A stretch of 64,000 nucleotides of DNA from Sneathiella sp. HT1-7. Lineage in GTDB: Bacteria; Pseudomonadota; Alphaproteobacteria; Sneathiellales; Sneathiellaceae. A program made the translations under genes and the position numbers. Shown here piece by piece: positions 26,682 through 34,237 of the stretch (position 1 is the stretch's first letter; every line of letters begins with the position of its first letter). The stretch spans positions 496,001 to 560,000 of the forward strand of contig NZ_JAJFZN010000003.1 of the NCBI RefSeq assembly GCF_020731145.1. Reading direction: 5' to 3'. The notes beneath the pieces were generated by a model. The model had not been told where the DNA came from, did not search any database, and saw only the letters and a program-made list of their open reading frames with translations.

Positions 26682-26726
26682 GCGCAGGTATTTCAGCTTT
26701 TTATTGCATCGCACACGACATTCTGT

Positions 26727-26745
26727 TGCCCGACGGGCATTTTTC
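26727..26745 (+). terminator. Possible weak terminator after pepF
   Basis: TGCCC (26727-26731) and GGGCA (26735-26739) form a short stem with a 3-base loop followed by TTTTTCGG. The stem is short, so this is tentative. Confidence 0.4.
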
Positions 26746-26800
26746 GGTATATTTCAGGTCAAATTAAAACAGTACCGAAATAGACGAGGGGTTTGTTGTT

Positions 26801-26929
26801 ATGCATGAAAACGGAAGTATGGACATTTCAGCCCAGAAGGAAAGCTTCAATGCTTTCATCAAGCTGTTCAAATATGGCACCATTTTTCTGGTGATCCTGT
26901 TGATCCTGATGGCGATTTTCCTGACCTAG
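26801..26929 (+). CDS. aa3-type cytochrome c oxidase subunit IV-like small membrane protein
   Basis: This 42-residue protein has a short polar N-terminus (MHENGSMDISAQKESF) and one membrane helix (FLVILLILMAIF) at the end. It matches the bacterial aa3-type cytochrome oxidase subunit IV family (COX4_pro_2). In alphaproteobacteria this gene very often sits directly upstream of the pnt genes, as here (97 bases before pntAA). The single helix packs against the oxidase in the Rhodobacter and Paracoccus structures. The ribosome-binding site is a GAGGGG about 12 bases upstream. Confidence 0.82.
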   Translation: MHENGSMDISAQKESFNAFIKLFKYGTIFLVILLILMAIFLT

Positions 26930-27026
26930 TGGATAAGCGGGCTGCCTTGTGCGCGGCCCGCATCATTCTCTGGCGCGGCGGGGCGCCTGTCATTCCTGCA
27001 TCAAATAACAGACAAGAGGATCGATT

Positions 27027-28178
27027 ATGAAGATCGCCATCCCCCGGGAGCGTCGGGAAAATGAAAAGCGCGTCGCGGCATCGCCGGACACCGTGAAAAA
27101 ATTCGTCGGTCTCGGCGCAGAGGTCATTATCGAGACAGGCGCAGGCAATGCCAGTTCCTTTTCCGATGCGGATTTTGAGGCCGCGGGCGCAAAAATCGCC
27201 GCCGATGAGGCCGCTGCGCTGAAAGACGCCGATATTGTCCTGAAAATTCAGCGCCCCCTGACCAAGGATGAGGGTGAGGATGAAATCGCGCTGATGAAGA
27301 AGGGCGCGACCCTGATCGGGCATCTCGCCGCCCTTCAACATAAGGATTTGGCGGCGGCTTATGCGAAAGCAGGGATCACCGCGATCTCGCTGGAGCTGCT
27401 GCCGCGCATCAGCCGCGCGCAGTCCATGGATATTCTTTCCAGCCAGTCGAACCTCGCAGGGTATAAGGCCGTGCTGGACGCAACGGCGGAATATGGCAAG
27501 GCGCTGCCGATGATGATGACAGCGGCCGGGACTATTGCGCCCGCCAAATGCTTCATCATGGGCGTCGGCGTTGCCGGACTTCAGGCGATTGCCACCGCCC
27601 GCCGTTTGGGTGCCGTCGTGACGGCAACAGACGTGCGTGCTGCCACGAAAGAGCAGGTCGAGAGCCTCGGCGCGAAATTTGTCATGGTCGAAAGTGATGA
27701 GACCGGCGAGACGGAGGGCGGCTACGCCAAGGAAATGAGCGACGACTACAAGAAACGCCAGGCGGAGCTTGTGTTCGAACATATCAAGAAGCAGGACATC
27801 GTGATCACCACGGCGCTTATTCCGGGGCGCACCGCGCCGATTTTGATTACGGATGAAATGCTCGCCGTGATGAAGCCGGGATCGGTCATTGTTGATCTCG
27901 CGGTTGAGGCGGGCGGGAATGTCACCCAGTCGAAACCGGGCGAGGTTGTGACGACGGATAATGGCGTCAAGATCGTCGGCCATCTTAATGTGCCGAGCCG
28001 ACTTGCCAGCGACGCGTCATCATTGTTCGCGAAAAATCTTTTCAATTTCCTGAACCCCATGATCGACAAGGAAACGGGGAATTTGAACCTGAACTGGGAG
28101 GACGAGCTTGTTCTCGGCACCGCGCTCACCCGCGATGGCAACATTATCCACCCGCAACTAACTGAGGGAGGGAACTGA
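27027..28178 (+). CDS. pntAA: NAD(P) transhydrogenase subunit alpha part 1
   Basis: This 383-residue protein is domain I, the NAD(H)-binding part, of proton-translocating transhydrogenase, which uses the proton gradient to make NADPH from NADH. It starts [20 protein letters not shown]. It has the nucleotide-binding [17 protein letters not shown] near residue 179 and the long mobile loop further on, and ends with the conserved [16 protein letters not shown]. It is split from the membrane part as in Rhodospirillum. AGAGGATCGATT precedes the ATG. It is the first pnt gene, with pntAB 2 bases downstream. Confidence 0.95.
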   Translation: MKIAIPRERRENEKRVAASPDTVKKFVGLGAEVIIETGAGNASSFSDADFEAAGAKIAADEAAALKDADIVLKIQRPLTKDEGEDEIALMKKGATLIGHLAALQHKDLAAAYAKAGITAISLELLPRISRAQSMDILSSQSNLAGYKAVLDATAEYGKALPMMMTAAGTIAPAKCFIMGVGVAGLQAIATARRLGAVVTATDVRAATKEQVESLGAKFVMVESDETGETEGGYAKEMSDDYKKRQAELVFEHIKKQDIVITTALIPGRTAPILITDEMLAVMKPGSVIVDLAVEAGGNVTQSKPGEVVTTDNGVKIVGHLNVPSRLASDASSLFAKNLFNFLNPMIDKETGNLNLNWEDELVLGTALTRDGNIIHPQLTEGGN

Positions 28179-28180
28179 TT

Positions 28181-28474
28181 ATGGATATGGTAGATCCAAC
28201 CGTTTTCCGGCTGGCGATTTTTGTGCTCGCCATTTTTGTTGGCTATTACGTGGTCTGGAGCGTGACACCCGCTCTGCATACGCCGCTGATGGCTGTGACG
28301 AACGCCATCTCCTCGGTGATTATCGTCGGTGCGCTGATTGCAGCGGGCCCGGCAGAGGTAAACCTCGCCAAGATTTTCGGCTTTATCGCCATCGTGCTCG
28401 CCTCGGTCAATATCTTCGGGGGATTCCTCGTGACCCAGCGGATGCTGTCCATGTACAAGAAAAAACAGAAATAA
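28181..28474 (+). CDS. pntAB: NAD(P) transhydrogenase subunit alpha part 2
   Basis: This 97-residue membrane protein is the alpha-side half of the proton channel (domain II). It has three hydrophobic segments, at about 7-25, 33-55 and 60-82, and the conserved [20 protein letters not shown] with the channel histidine region. The last residues are basic (YKKKQK). It starts 2 bases after pntAA and is followed by pntB after 12 bases. Confidence 0.94.
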   Translation: MDMVDPTVFRLAIFVLAIFVGYYVVWSVTPALHTPLMAVTNAISSVIIVGALIAAGPAEVNLAKIFGFIAIVLASVNIFGGFLVTQRMLSMYKKKQK

Positions 28475-28486
28475 GGGGGACGATCC

Positions 28487-29875
28487 GTGTCAGCTAACTT
28501 TACGGCGCTTGCCTATCTGATCTCCGCCATTCTTTTCGTTCTGGCGCTGCGTGGTCTGTCCTCACCGGACAGCTCCCGGCGCGGGAATATCATGGGCATG
28601 GCCGGTATGGCCATTGCCATTATCGTCACCATCCTGCGTCCCGATGTTGTTTCCTATGAGTGGATCATCGGTGGTATCGTCGTTGGCGGCGCCATCGGTG
28701 CGGTGATTGCCCAGCGCATCGCCATGACCGCCATGCCGCAGCTTGTCGCGGCGTTCCATAGTCTCGTCGGCCTTGCCGCCGTGCTGGTTGCCGCGGCCGC
28801 CTTCTATAACCCGGACGCCTATGGCATTCTCGGGGCAGGGGGTGAACTGACGGTTCTCTCCCGGATCGAGATGTCCATTGGTATCGTGGTCGGTGCGATC
28901 ACCTTCTCCGGCTCCATCATCGCCTTCACCAAGTTGCAGGGGCTCGTCTCCGGTAATCCGGTCACCTTCCCGGGCCAGCATTTCGTCAACCTGTTGATCG
29001 GTATTGCCATCGTCGGTCTGATCATCTGGTTCTGCGTCGATCTTGATCCGCGCATTTTCTGGGCGATGACCTTCCTGGCCTTCCTCATCGGCTTCCTGAT
29101 CATCATCCCGATCGGCGGCGCCGATATGCCGGTGGTGGTCTCGATGCTGAACAGCTATTCCGGCTGGGCGGCGGCGGGTATCGGCTTCACGCTGGAAAAC
29201 ACCGCGCTGATCATCGTCGGCGCGCTGGTCGGCTCCTCGGGTGCGATCCTCTCCTACATCATGTGTAAGGCGATGAACCGCTCCTTCTTCAGCGTCATCC
29301 TCGGCGGCTTCGGCGGCGATACGGCAGCGGCCGGTCCCGACAAGGGCGACCGTCCGTACAAGGCGGGCTCTGCCGATGATGCGGCCTTCATCATGAAGAA
29401 TGCCGGCAAGGTCATCATCGTGCCGGGCTACGGCCTCGCGGTGGCGCAAGCGCAGCATGCCCTGCGCGAGATGGTCGATGCCCTGAAAGCGGAAGGGGTC
29501 GAGGTTGTCTATGCCATTCATCCGGTCGCGGGCCGTATGCCCGGCCATATGAATGTGCTGCTGGCCGAGGCTCAGGTTCCCTATGACGAGGTGTTCGAGC
29601 TGGAGGAAATCAACTCCGACTTCTCCGGTGCCGATGTGGCGCTGGTGGTGGGGGCGAACGACGTGACCAACCCGGCCGCGCGCGATGACCCGTCCAGCCC
29701 GATCTACGGCATGCCGATCCTCGATGTGGACAAGGCGCGGACGGTGCTGTTCGTGAAGCGATCCATGTCGTCCGGTTACGCCGGTATCGACAACGATCTT
29801 TTCTACAAGGACAACACCATGATGCTCCTCGCCGACGCGAAGAAAATGGTCGAGGATATCACCAAGGCGCTATAA
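28487..29875 (+). CDS. pntB: NAD(P) transhydrogenase subunit beta
   Basis: This 462-residue protein has about eight or nine membrane helices in residues 1-265 (the beta part of domain II). The NADP(H)-binding domain III follows, with VPGYGLAVAQAQHALREM and IHPVAGRMPGHMNVLLAEA and a C-terminal DNDLFYKDNTMMLL. All family signatures are present. It uses a GTG start at 28487 behind AAGGGGGACGATCC. It is the last gene of the pnt operon and is followed by a strong terminator 19 bases after the stop. Confidence 0.95.
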   Translation: MSANFTALAYLISAILFVLALRGLSSPDSSRRGNIMGMAGMAIAIIVTILRPDVVSYEWIIGGIVVGGAIGAVIAQRIAMTAMPQLVAAFHSLVGLAAVLVAAAAFYNPDAYGILGAGGELTVLSRIEMSIGIVVGAITFSGSIIAFTKLQGLVSGNPVTFPGQHFVNLLIGIAIVGLIIWFCVDLDPRIFWAMTFLAFLIGFLIIIPIGGADMPVVVSMLNSYSGWAAAGIGFTLENTALIIVGALVGSSGAILSYIMCKAMNRSFFSVILGGFGGDTAAAGPDKGDRPYKAGSADDAAFIMKNAGKVIIVPGYGLAVAQAQHALREMVDALKAEGVEVVYAIHPVAGRMPGHMNVLLAEAQVPYDEVFELEEINSDFSGADVALVVGANDVTNPAARDDPSSPIYGMPILDVDKARTVLFVKRSMSSGYAGIDNDLFYKDNTMMLLADAKKMVEDITKAL

Positions 29876-29894
29876 AAACCGCGCCACCCAAAAC

Positions 29895-29926
29895 AAAAGC
29901 CGCTGGTGAGAGCCAGCGGCTTTTTT
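29895..29926 (+). terminator. Intrinsic terminator of the pnt operon
   Basis: AAAAGCCGCTGG (29895-29906) and CCAGCGGCTTTT (29913-29924) are perfectly complementary across a 6-base loop and end in TTTTTT. It marks the border between GC-rich core sequence and the AT-rich stretch that follows. Confidence 0.92.
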
Positions 29927-30021
29927 GTTGCTCGGTATTTTAATTAATAGTATAAAATATTAAAAATTCTATCAGGTGTGGTGGTGAGATTAAAAAAGTT
30001 CTTAATTGTTATTTTGGTAAT

Positions 30022-30399
30022 TTGCGCAATTTTTTAGTCGATTTTTTACTGGCTGGATTAGCAAATCTGTTAATTCTCGCGAATGACGCTGACTTCGAAG
30101 AAGAATTTTCAAAGGTAGAGTTGGACTATACACCCATAAATGACGAGGTTTTCGGAAAGAAAGTGTGCTCGTTTAAGTACAAATTCTTTATTTATGGTTA
30201 TCAAACGTGTTTTAGGCCGCGCGGGATTTTAGGACGTGAGAGTTCAGAGGTAGGATATGTTTATGTATATCATAAGCCGCGCCCGAAATTAGCACTTTTG
30301 TTTCGCGGTGATGGGCCTGATAATTATTACTTTAGAGAAAATTATCTAGGCGAAGCTACCAAGTTTATTCCGAAAATTGATGATCAAGGTATGAAATAA
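30022..30399 (+). CDS. Hypothetical protein, possibly frameshifted at its 5' end
   Basis: I do not recognise this protein (125 residues from a TTG start). It has a hydrophobic N-terminal segment (FLLAGLANLLILAND), then a soluble part rich in aromatic and basic residues with two cysteines (KVCSFKYKFFIYGYQTCFRP). Upstream, a GTG at 29984 in another frame would encode VRLKKFLIVILVICAIF and stops right after a run of six T at 30030-30035. A one-base change there would join it to this frame and give a longer signal or anchor segment. The start and even the intactness are therefore uncertain. The base composition is clearly more AT-rich than pntB. Confidence 0.5.
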   Translation: MRNFLVDFLLAGLANLLILANDADFEEEFSKVELDYTPINDEVFGKKVCSFKYKFFIYGYQTCFRPRGILGRESSEVGYVYVYHKPRPKLALLFRGDGPDNYYFRENYLGEATKFIPKIDDQGMK

Positions 30400-30450
30400 A
30401 AAACTTGCAGAAACACGCGGCTTTTTCTTCGAGTTGAACTTGGTGAAACA

Positions 30451-30699
30451 ATGAATATAAGCATAGTGCTCAGCATACTACTGATCATAGTAATCGCATT
30501 TATGGCAGTAAAAATTATCAGAGAGCTTGGATACTATCGCTCAGTGAAATGGGATTTTTCGAGAGATCGCCATCACGTTCCTCGCTTTATTAGGCTTTTG
30601 TCGGAGTATTTTGGCATTGCAGTAGGGTTGTGTAAGTTGCTTATACTAGCATCAGTTTTGATTATGTTAATTGCAATACTCAAAGACGTCGGCGGTTAG
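30451..30699 (+). CDS. Hypothetical small membrane protein
   Basis: I do not recognise this 82-residue protein. It has two predicted membrane helices, at about residues 3-23 (ISIVLSILLIIVIAFMAVKI) and 54-78 (FGIAVGLCKLLILASVLIML). A basic connecting loop (RDRHHVPRFIRLL) lies between them. The ATG follows GTTGAACTTGGTGAAACA, with no strong ribosome-binding site. It lies 51 bases after the preceding unknown gene and 4 bases before the next, so the four genes from 30022 to 31419 may be one unit. Confidence 0.5.
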   Translation: MNISIVLSILLIIVIAFMAVKIIRELGYYRSVKWDFSRDRHHVPRFIRLLSEYFGIAVGLCKLLILASVLIMLIAILKDVGG

Positions 30700-30703
30700 T
30701 TGA

Positions 30704-31168
30704 TTGGAAAATAAATTGATATCCAGTGAGGAAAAAAAATTCACTTACGATCCAGATGAAGATACGATTTATCTGATTGATGATCCGTCGATCAGTCTGA
30801 AAATTATAGGGTTTCGGCCGGAACAGGGGTTTGTCTGGGTGCTGGGGTATCGGGGCAGAAAAATCGGTCTGACCACCCTGGATCAGGACGGGACGAAATA
30901 TTTTCCGGAAAAGGCGGAAGATGGATCGAACATCAGAATTATTGCCGATATCGGGGTTTATGTAAGCCGTGGAAGTCGGCGCCCCCCTCTTGCTCCGTCC
31001 TTTTATTTTAGGAACCGGCAGGAGCTGGAAGAAACTTTGGGCGTCATTCAAAAGGTTTTCTCCGTCTTGCCGGACGATAACAAATTTGAAAAAGGCACGG
31101 GAAGCGGAAAGCTTCGCTTTTCAAACGGCATGCTGGAGAGGATTGAAAACGGGGCCTATATCCGGTGA
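30704..31168 (+). CDS. Hypothetical soluble protein
   Basis: I do not recognise this 154-residue protein. It is mixed alpha/beta in character, begins with an acidic, lysine-rich stretch (ENKLISSEEKKFTYDPDED), has a basic patch YVSRGSRRPPLAPSFYFRN in the middle and no membrane segment. The start is uncertain: TTG at 30704 or TTG at 30716, neither with a convincing ribosome-binding site. It overlaps the downstream small membrane gene by four bases (GTGA), which argues for translational coupling and for both being real. Confidence 0.5.
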   Translation: MENKLISSEEKKFTYDPDEDTIYLIDDPSISLKIIGFRPEQGFVWVLGYRGRKIGLTTLDQDGTKYFPEKAEDGSNIRIIADIGVYVSRGSRRPPLAPSFYFRNRQELEETLGVIQKVFSVLPDDNKFEKGTGSGKLRFSNGMLERIENGAYIR

Positions 31169-31419
31169 ACGAACTCCCTTTTACCCTGATCATAATGGCA
31201 GTGAACTTTGTGATAGTCGTTATTTGGTATCAGCAGCTTGTCAGGGAGTTACTAAAGGCAGGAGTAGATAGGGAAGAGCTGGCCATTGCTAAGATATGGC
31301 TGCTTCAATACAAGAGAGCCTCGAATGACGTTAAAGGGGCGTTGGTTAAATTTTATTGCAAGCTGTTTGTGTTGTTCCTGGTGTCATTAGCTCTAAAATT
31401 CATTGTTGGTTTTCAATAG
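31165..31419 (+). CDS. Hypothetical small membrane protein
   Basis: I do not recognise this 84-residue protein. It has an N-terminal membrane helix (FTLIIMAVNFVIVVIWYQQL), a basic and acidic cytosolic loop, and a C-terminal helix (LFVLFLVSLALKFIVGF). It starts with GTG overlapping the stop of the preceding gene. Its two-helix layout is like that of the gene at 30451-30699, though the sequences are not obviously similar, so the cluster may hold two soluble/membrane pairs. Confidence 0.5.
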   Translation: MNELPFTLIIMAVNFVIVVIWYQQLVRELLKAGVDREELAIAKIWLLQYKRASNDVKGALVKFYCKLFVLFLVSLALKFIVGFQ

Positions 31420-31628
31420 AGTCTGTCGCCTTTTGTGATCCGGCGCGCTTGACCTTCTCCGCGAAAAGCTCATTTCCCTAGAGCGTGATTAACGAAGGAT
31501 TTTAGCGATGCGTATTTTCACCGATGACCGGCTTGTCACTCAATGAAAATATATCCTATAATGGAATATGATATGAATTAAAACATGCATAAATATTTTT
31601 TTGAGTTCAGTTGTTTACGGATCGTAAC

Positions 31629-32639
31629 ATGCGCAGAATAGTCTCATCCTTCCTCTTGTCCTGTCTCTTTCACCTTCCCGCTGTCGCGCTCGCCCATGAT
31701 AATACGGCGCCGCTGGCGGGGGAGGAGGCGTTTACACCTCCCACGGTTTATGAGCAATTGCTGCGCGCATTAATGCCGGATGCTGAAGCCTCGGCGACCA
31801 TAACAGTTGATGGGAATTATCGATTGATCCAGGGGAATGGATATCCCGACTATACGCCGGGGAATTTCCCAAACGCCCACAACCCGAATGCGATCCGCAA
31901 AAAGAATTACCAACTGCGCGTCCCGCTTAATCCTGTTATGGGGGCGCCGCGGGCAACAGTGCGCACGCCCTTTGGCATTGCACTCAATGGCGTTCTTTTC
32001 GATCCGGGCACAGCGGAGTATTGGCGTAATGACCGAAATTCAGGTTGGAATTACGAGGCGCTTGGCGGTGCCTGCCAGCTTGGCCTCGATTTCAGTAATG
32101 CGCATGTCCAGCCAAACGGCGCCTATCATTATCATGGCTTGCCGACAGGCTTGCTCGATAGATATGCCTATCGCAACAGCCCGGCGCTGCTTGGGTATGC
32201 AGCGGACGGTTTCCCTATTTACGGGCCCTATGGATATAAGAAAGCCGATGATCCGGCGAGCAGTATGACGCAACTGAAGCCGGGCTACCGGGTTAAATCC
32301 GGCACTCGGCCGAGCGGGCCGGGCGGTGCATATGACGGCGTATTCGTTCAGGACTGGACCTATGATAAGGAACTGGGCGATCTTGATGAATGCAATGGCC
32401 GCGTCGGTGTCACGCCGGAATATCCGGACGGCACCTATTACTATGTGGTTTCCGGCGAATATCCCTTTATTCCGCGCTGTTGGCGCGGGACGCCGGATTC
32501 AAGTTTTGCCGCCTTAAAGGGAGGGCCGGGAGGCCGACCCCCTGGCGCTGGCGGCAATCACCAACCGGGTGGGCGCCCGCCTCAGGGGGGGATGGGGGGA
32601 CGGCCGCCAATGGGCGGGGCGCCCTGCCAAGGAAGCTGA
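31629..32639 (+). CDS. Secreted YHYH-domain protein with glycine/proline-rich tail
   Basis: This 336-residue protein has a signal peptide at about residues 1-23 (MRRIVSSFLLSCLFHLP then ALAHDN). A YHYH domain follows, named for the motif seen in GAYHYHGLPTGLL at about residue 163. FPIYGPYGYKKADD and CNGRVGVTPEYPDGTYYYVV come after it. The last 40 residues are very rich in glycine, proline and arginine (GGRPPGAGGNHQPGGRPPQ), probably disordered. YHYH proteins are exported and of unknown function; a metal-binding role has been supposed from the histidines. The ATG at 31629 is chosen because it gives the signal peptide. The 209 bases before it are AT-rich and empty. Confidence 0.8.
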   Translation: MRRIVSSFLLSCLFHLPAVALAHDNTAPLAGEEAFTPPTVYEQLLRALMPDAEASATITVDGNYRLIQGNGYPDYTPGNFPNAHNPNAIRKKNYQLRVPLNPVMGAPRATVRTPFGIALNGVLFDPGTAEYWRNDRNSGWNYEALGGACQLGLDFSNAHVQPNGAYHYHGLPTGLLDRYAYRNSPALLGYAADGFPIYGPYGYKKADDPASSMTQLKPGYRVKSGTRPSGPGGAYDGVFVQDWTYDKELGDLDECNGRVGVTPEYPDGTYYYVVSGEYPFIPRCWRGTPDSSFAALKGGPGGRPPGAGGNHQPGGRPPQGGMGGRPPMGGAPCQGS

Positions 32640-32724
32640 GAATTATATTTATGTCGCTTTCTTGATTTTTTCCGCGAATGGCGCATGTCCTAGTGAGAGG
32701 GGCAGCCAATAAGGAAAAGTCATT

Positions 32725-32841
32725 ATGCGCATTTTATTGATCGGCGTGGCGTTGTTAATGCTCGCGGCCTGTCAGACGACGACGGCGGAGCAGGACCCGA
32801 ACCTGATGTGCTGCACCTGGGGCAATAACCAGCATCCGTAA
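32725..32841 (+). CDS. Very small lipoprotein
   Basis: This 38-residue protein has a lipoprotein signal (MRILLIGVALLMLAACQ) with the lipid-modified cysteine at residue 16. The mature peptide has only about 23 residues (QTTTAEQDPN, then MCCTWGNNQHP) and contains a Cys-Cys pair. A good ribosome-binding site (AAGGAAAAG) is present. Its function is unknown. It lies 85 bases after the YHYH gene and converges with the FMN protein gene 18 bases on. Confidence 0.65.
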   Translation: MRILLIGVALLMLAACQTTTAEQDPNLMCCTWGNNQHP

Positions 32842-32859
32842 GGACGCTGGGGCTTCGCC

Positions 32860-33477
32860 TTAATAGAGATTTTCTTTATAGGCGACTTCCAGATAGGCGT
32901 CGGATTGTTCTGCGTCCATGCCGGCGATCTGGTCGGCGAGTACCTGGCCAAGTGTCGGGAAGACTGATCGTTCAACCTTGGTTTCCGGGTCCCAGAGTTT
33001 CGAGCGGATCAGCGCCTTTGCGCAATGCATATAGGCGGACGTGACTTTCACCAGCAGCACAGAGCGGGGCAGCTTGCCATCGACCGCATGGGCCTCCATC
33101 AACTCAGGGTCGAGGCTGATCGTTGCCGTTCCGTTGATGCGCAGGGTCTCGTTAATTCCCGGCACCAGGAAGATCATGCCGACGGCAGGATTGCGAAGGA
33201 TGTTGAGCAGGCTGTCGAGGCGGTTGTTGCCGGGCCGGTCGGGAATGGCGAGCGTATTATCGTCCAGCACCGTGACAAAACCCGGCGCATCTCCGCGCGG
33301 GGAGGCGTCGGCCGTCCCGTCGCTGCCATCGGTACTCAGCACGAGGAAAGGGGACAGCGCGATAAAGTTGCGGCAGTGTTGGTCGAGTTTCGGAATTTCC
33401 TTCTGCACGGCGCGCTCCGCCGGTTGCTTATAGACGCTGTATAATTCCTCGATGGTGGTGATATTATGTTTTGTCAT
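32860..33477 (-). CDS. Pyridoxamine 5'-phosphate oxidase-family FMN-binding protein
   Basis: This 205-residue protein belongs to the split-barrel flavin-binding family related to pyridoxamine phosphate oxidase (the MSMEG_1061-like group). Residues about 40-140 show FLVLSTDGSDGTADASPRGD, LAIPDRPGNNRLDSLLNIL and GMIFLVPGINETLRINGTA, the usual beta-barrel pattern with the NRLD segment near the flavin. The C-terminal YMHCAKALIRSKLWDP is also typical. The reaction is unknown; relatives reduce varied small molecules with FMN or F420. It is transcribed alone and divergently from the cytochrome b561 gene. Confidence 0.83.
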   Translation of the reverse strand: MTKHNITTIEELYSVYKQPAERAVQKEIPKLDQHCRNFIALSPFLVLSTDGSDGTADASPRGDAPGFVTVLDDNTLAIPDRPGNNRLDSLLNILRNPAVGMIFLVPGINETLRINGTATISLDPELMEAHAVDGKLPRSVLLVKVTSAYMHCAKALIRSKLWDPETKVERSVFPTLGQVLADQIAGMDAEQSDAYLEVAYKENLY

Positions 33478-33611
33478 AACCCGAATTCCCGCATTCTCTT
33501 TTTTCAGACTTTATCGCCCGCTTTTTGTAATAATTTAATTCTGATCAATTACGACGGATTGGTAAAGGGTTATCGTACAAAGATTATCCCGCAAGATTTA
33601 GGAGCGTTCCC

Positions 33612-34202
33612 GTGTTTTATGATCGTTTTACCCGTTTCCTACACCTACTCTTTGCTTTCGGCATTGTCGCCCAGCTGTTGATCAGTGAGTGGATGGTTCA
33701 TCCAAGGCCGGACAAGGCCGGTAACTTCCTGTATGAGGTTCATGAAAAAGTCGGCATTGCAATCTTTGCTGTGCTTGTGGTCCATTGGCTCTGGTCGTTC
33801 GTCCGCGGTGGCCCTGTGTCGTTGGGAGAGCTTTTCCCGTGGTTTTCAAGCGCTCACCGGTCTGTGCTCTGGCAGGATATCAAGCGATATATGCGGGCAA
33901 TCTTCACCTTTCGCTTGCCACCGGCCAATGAGCCGAGTCCGCTTGCCGGAGCTATTCAGGGACTCGGGCTCCTGATCGCGACAGGACTTGCGGGGACGGG
34001 AACATTGATTTTCTATAATGTGGGAGAGAACTGGCAGTTCAGCAGTTGGCTCAGTCTTGTGAAGGAAGTGCATGAACTTCTCGGTCCGGCGATGTGGGCT
34101 TATCTCGTTGTGCATGTTGGCGCTTCGGTCCTGCATGAAATTTTCGGCCACCGGATCATTCATTCGATGTTCAATTTTCTCAAAAAAAACCCGGACAGCT
34201 GA
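33612..34202 (+). CDS. Cytochrome b561-family membrane protein
   Basis: This 196-residue protein has four membrane helices, at about 8-26, 44-65, 113-134 and 153-176. Histidines suited to bind two b-type hemes include H11, H44 and H58 on the N-terminal half and H154, H168 and H175 on the C-terminal half. Such proteins move electrons between quinol and small redox partners at the inner membrane. The partner is not encoded nearby unless it is the divergent FMN protein. The ATG follows GGAGCGTTCCCGTG. Its stop codon lies inside the hairpin described next. Confidence 0.85.
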   Translation: MFYDRFTRFLHLLFAFGIVAQLLISEWMVHPRPDKAGNFLYEVHEKVGIAIFAVLVVHWLWSFVRGGPVSLGELFPWFSSAHRSVLWQDIKRYMRAIFTFRLPPANEPSPLAGAIQGLGLLIATGLAGTGTLIFYNVGENWQFSSWLSLVKEVHELLGPAMWAYLVVHVGASVLHEIFGHRIIHSMFNFLKKNPDS

Positions 34203-34217
34203 CGCGGACCGGGTTCT
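34181..34217 (-). terminator. Intrinsic terminator of the chemoreceptor gene, overlapping the cytochrome gene end
   Basis: AACCCGG (34188-34194) and CCGGGTT (34209-34215) are perfectly complementary. Read on the minus strand the hairpin is followed by a run of eight T, a strong terminator for the chemoreceptor gene that ends at 34238. On the plus strand it has only TTCTTCT and covers the last codons of the cytochrome gene. Confidence 0.75.
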
Positions 34218-34237
34218 TCTCTGTATGGCAGTCGTGT

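Noticed and set aside
28562-29548. Long open frame on the minus strand inside pntB
   Set aside because: pntB is unmistakable; the antisense translation is Asp/Gly/Arg-rich filler.
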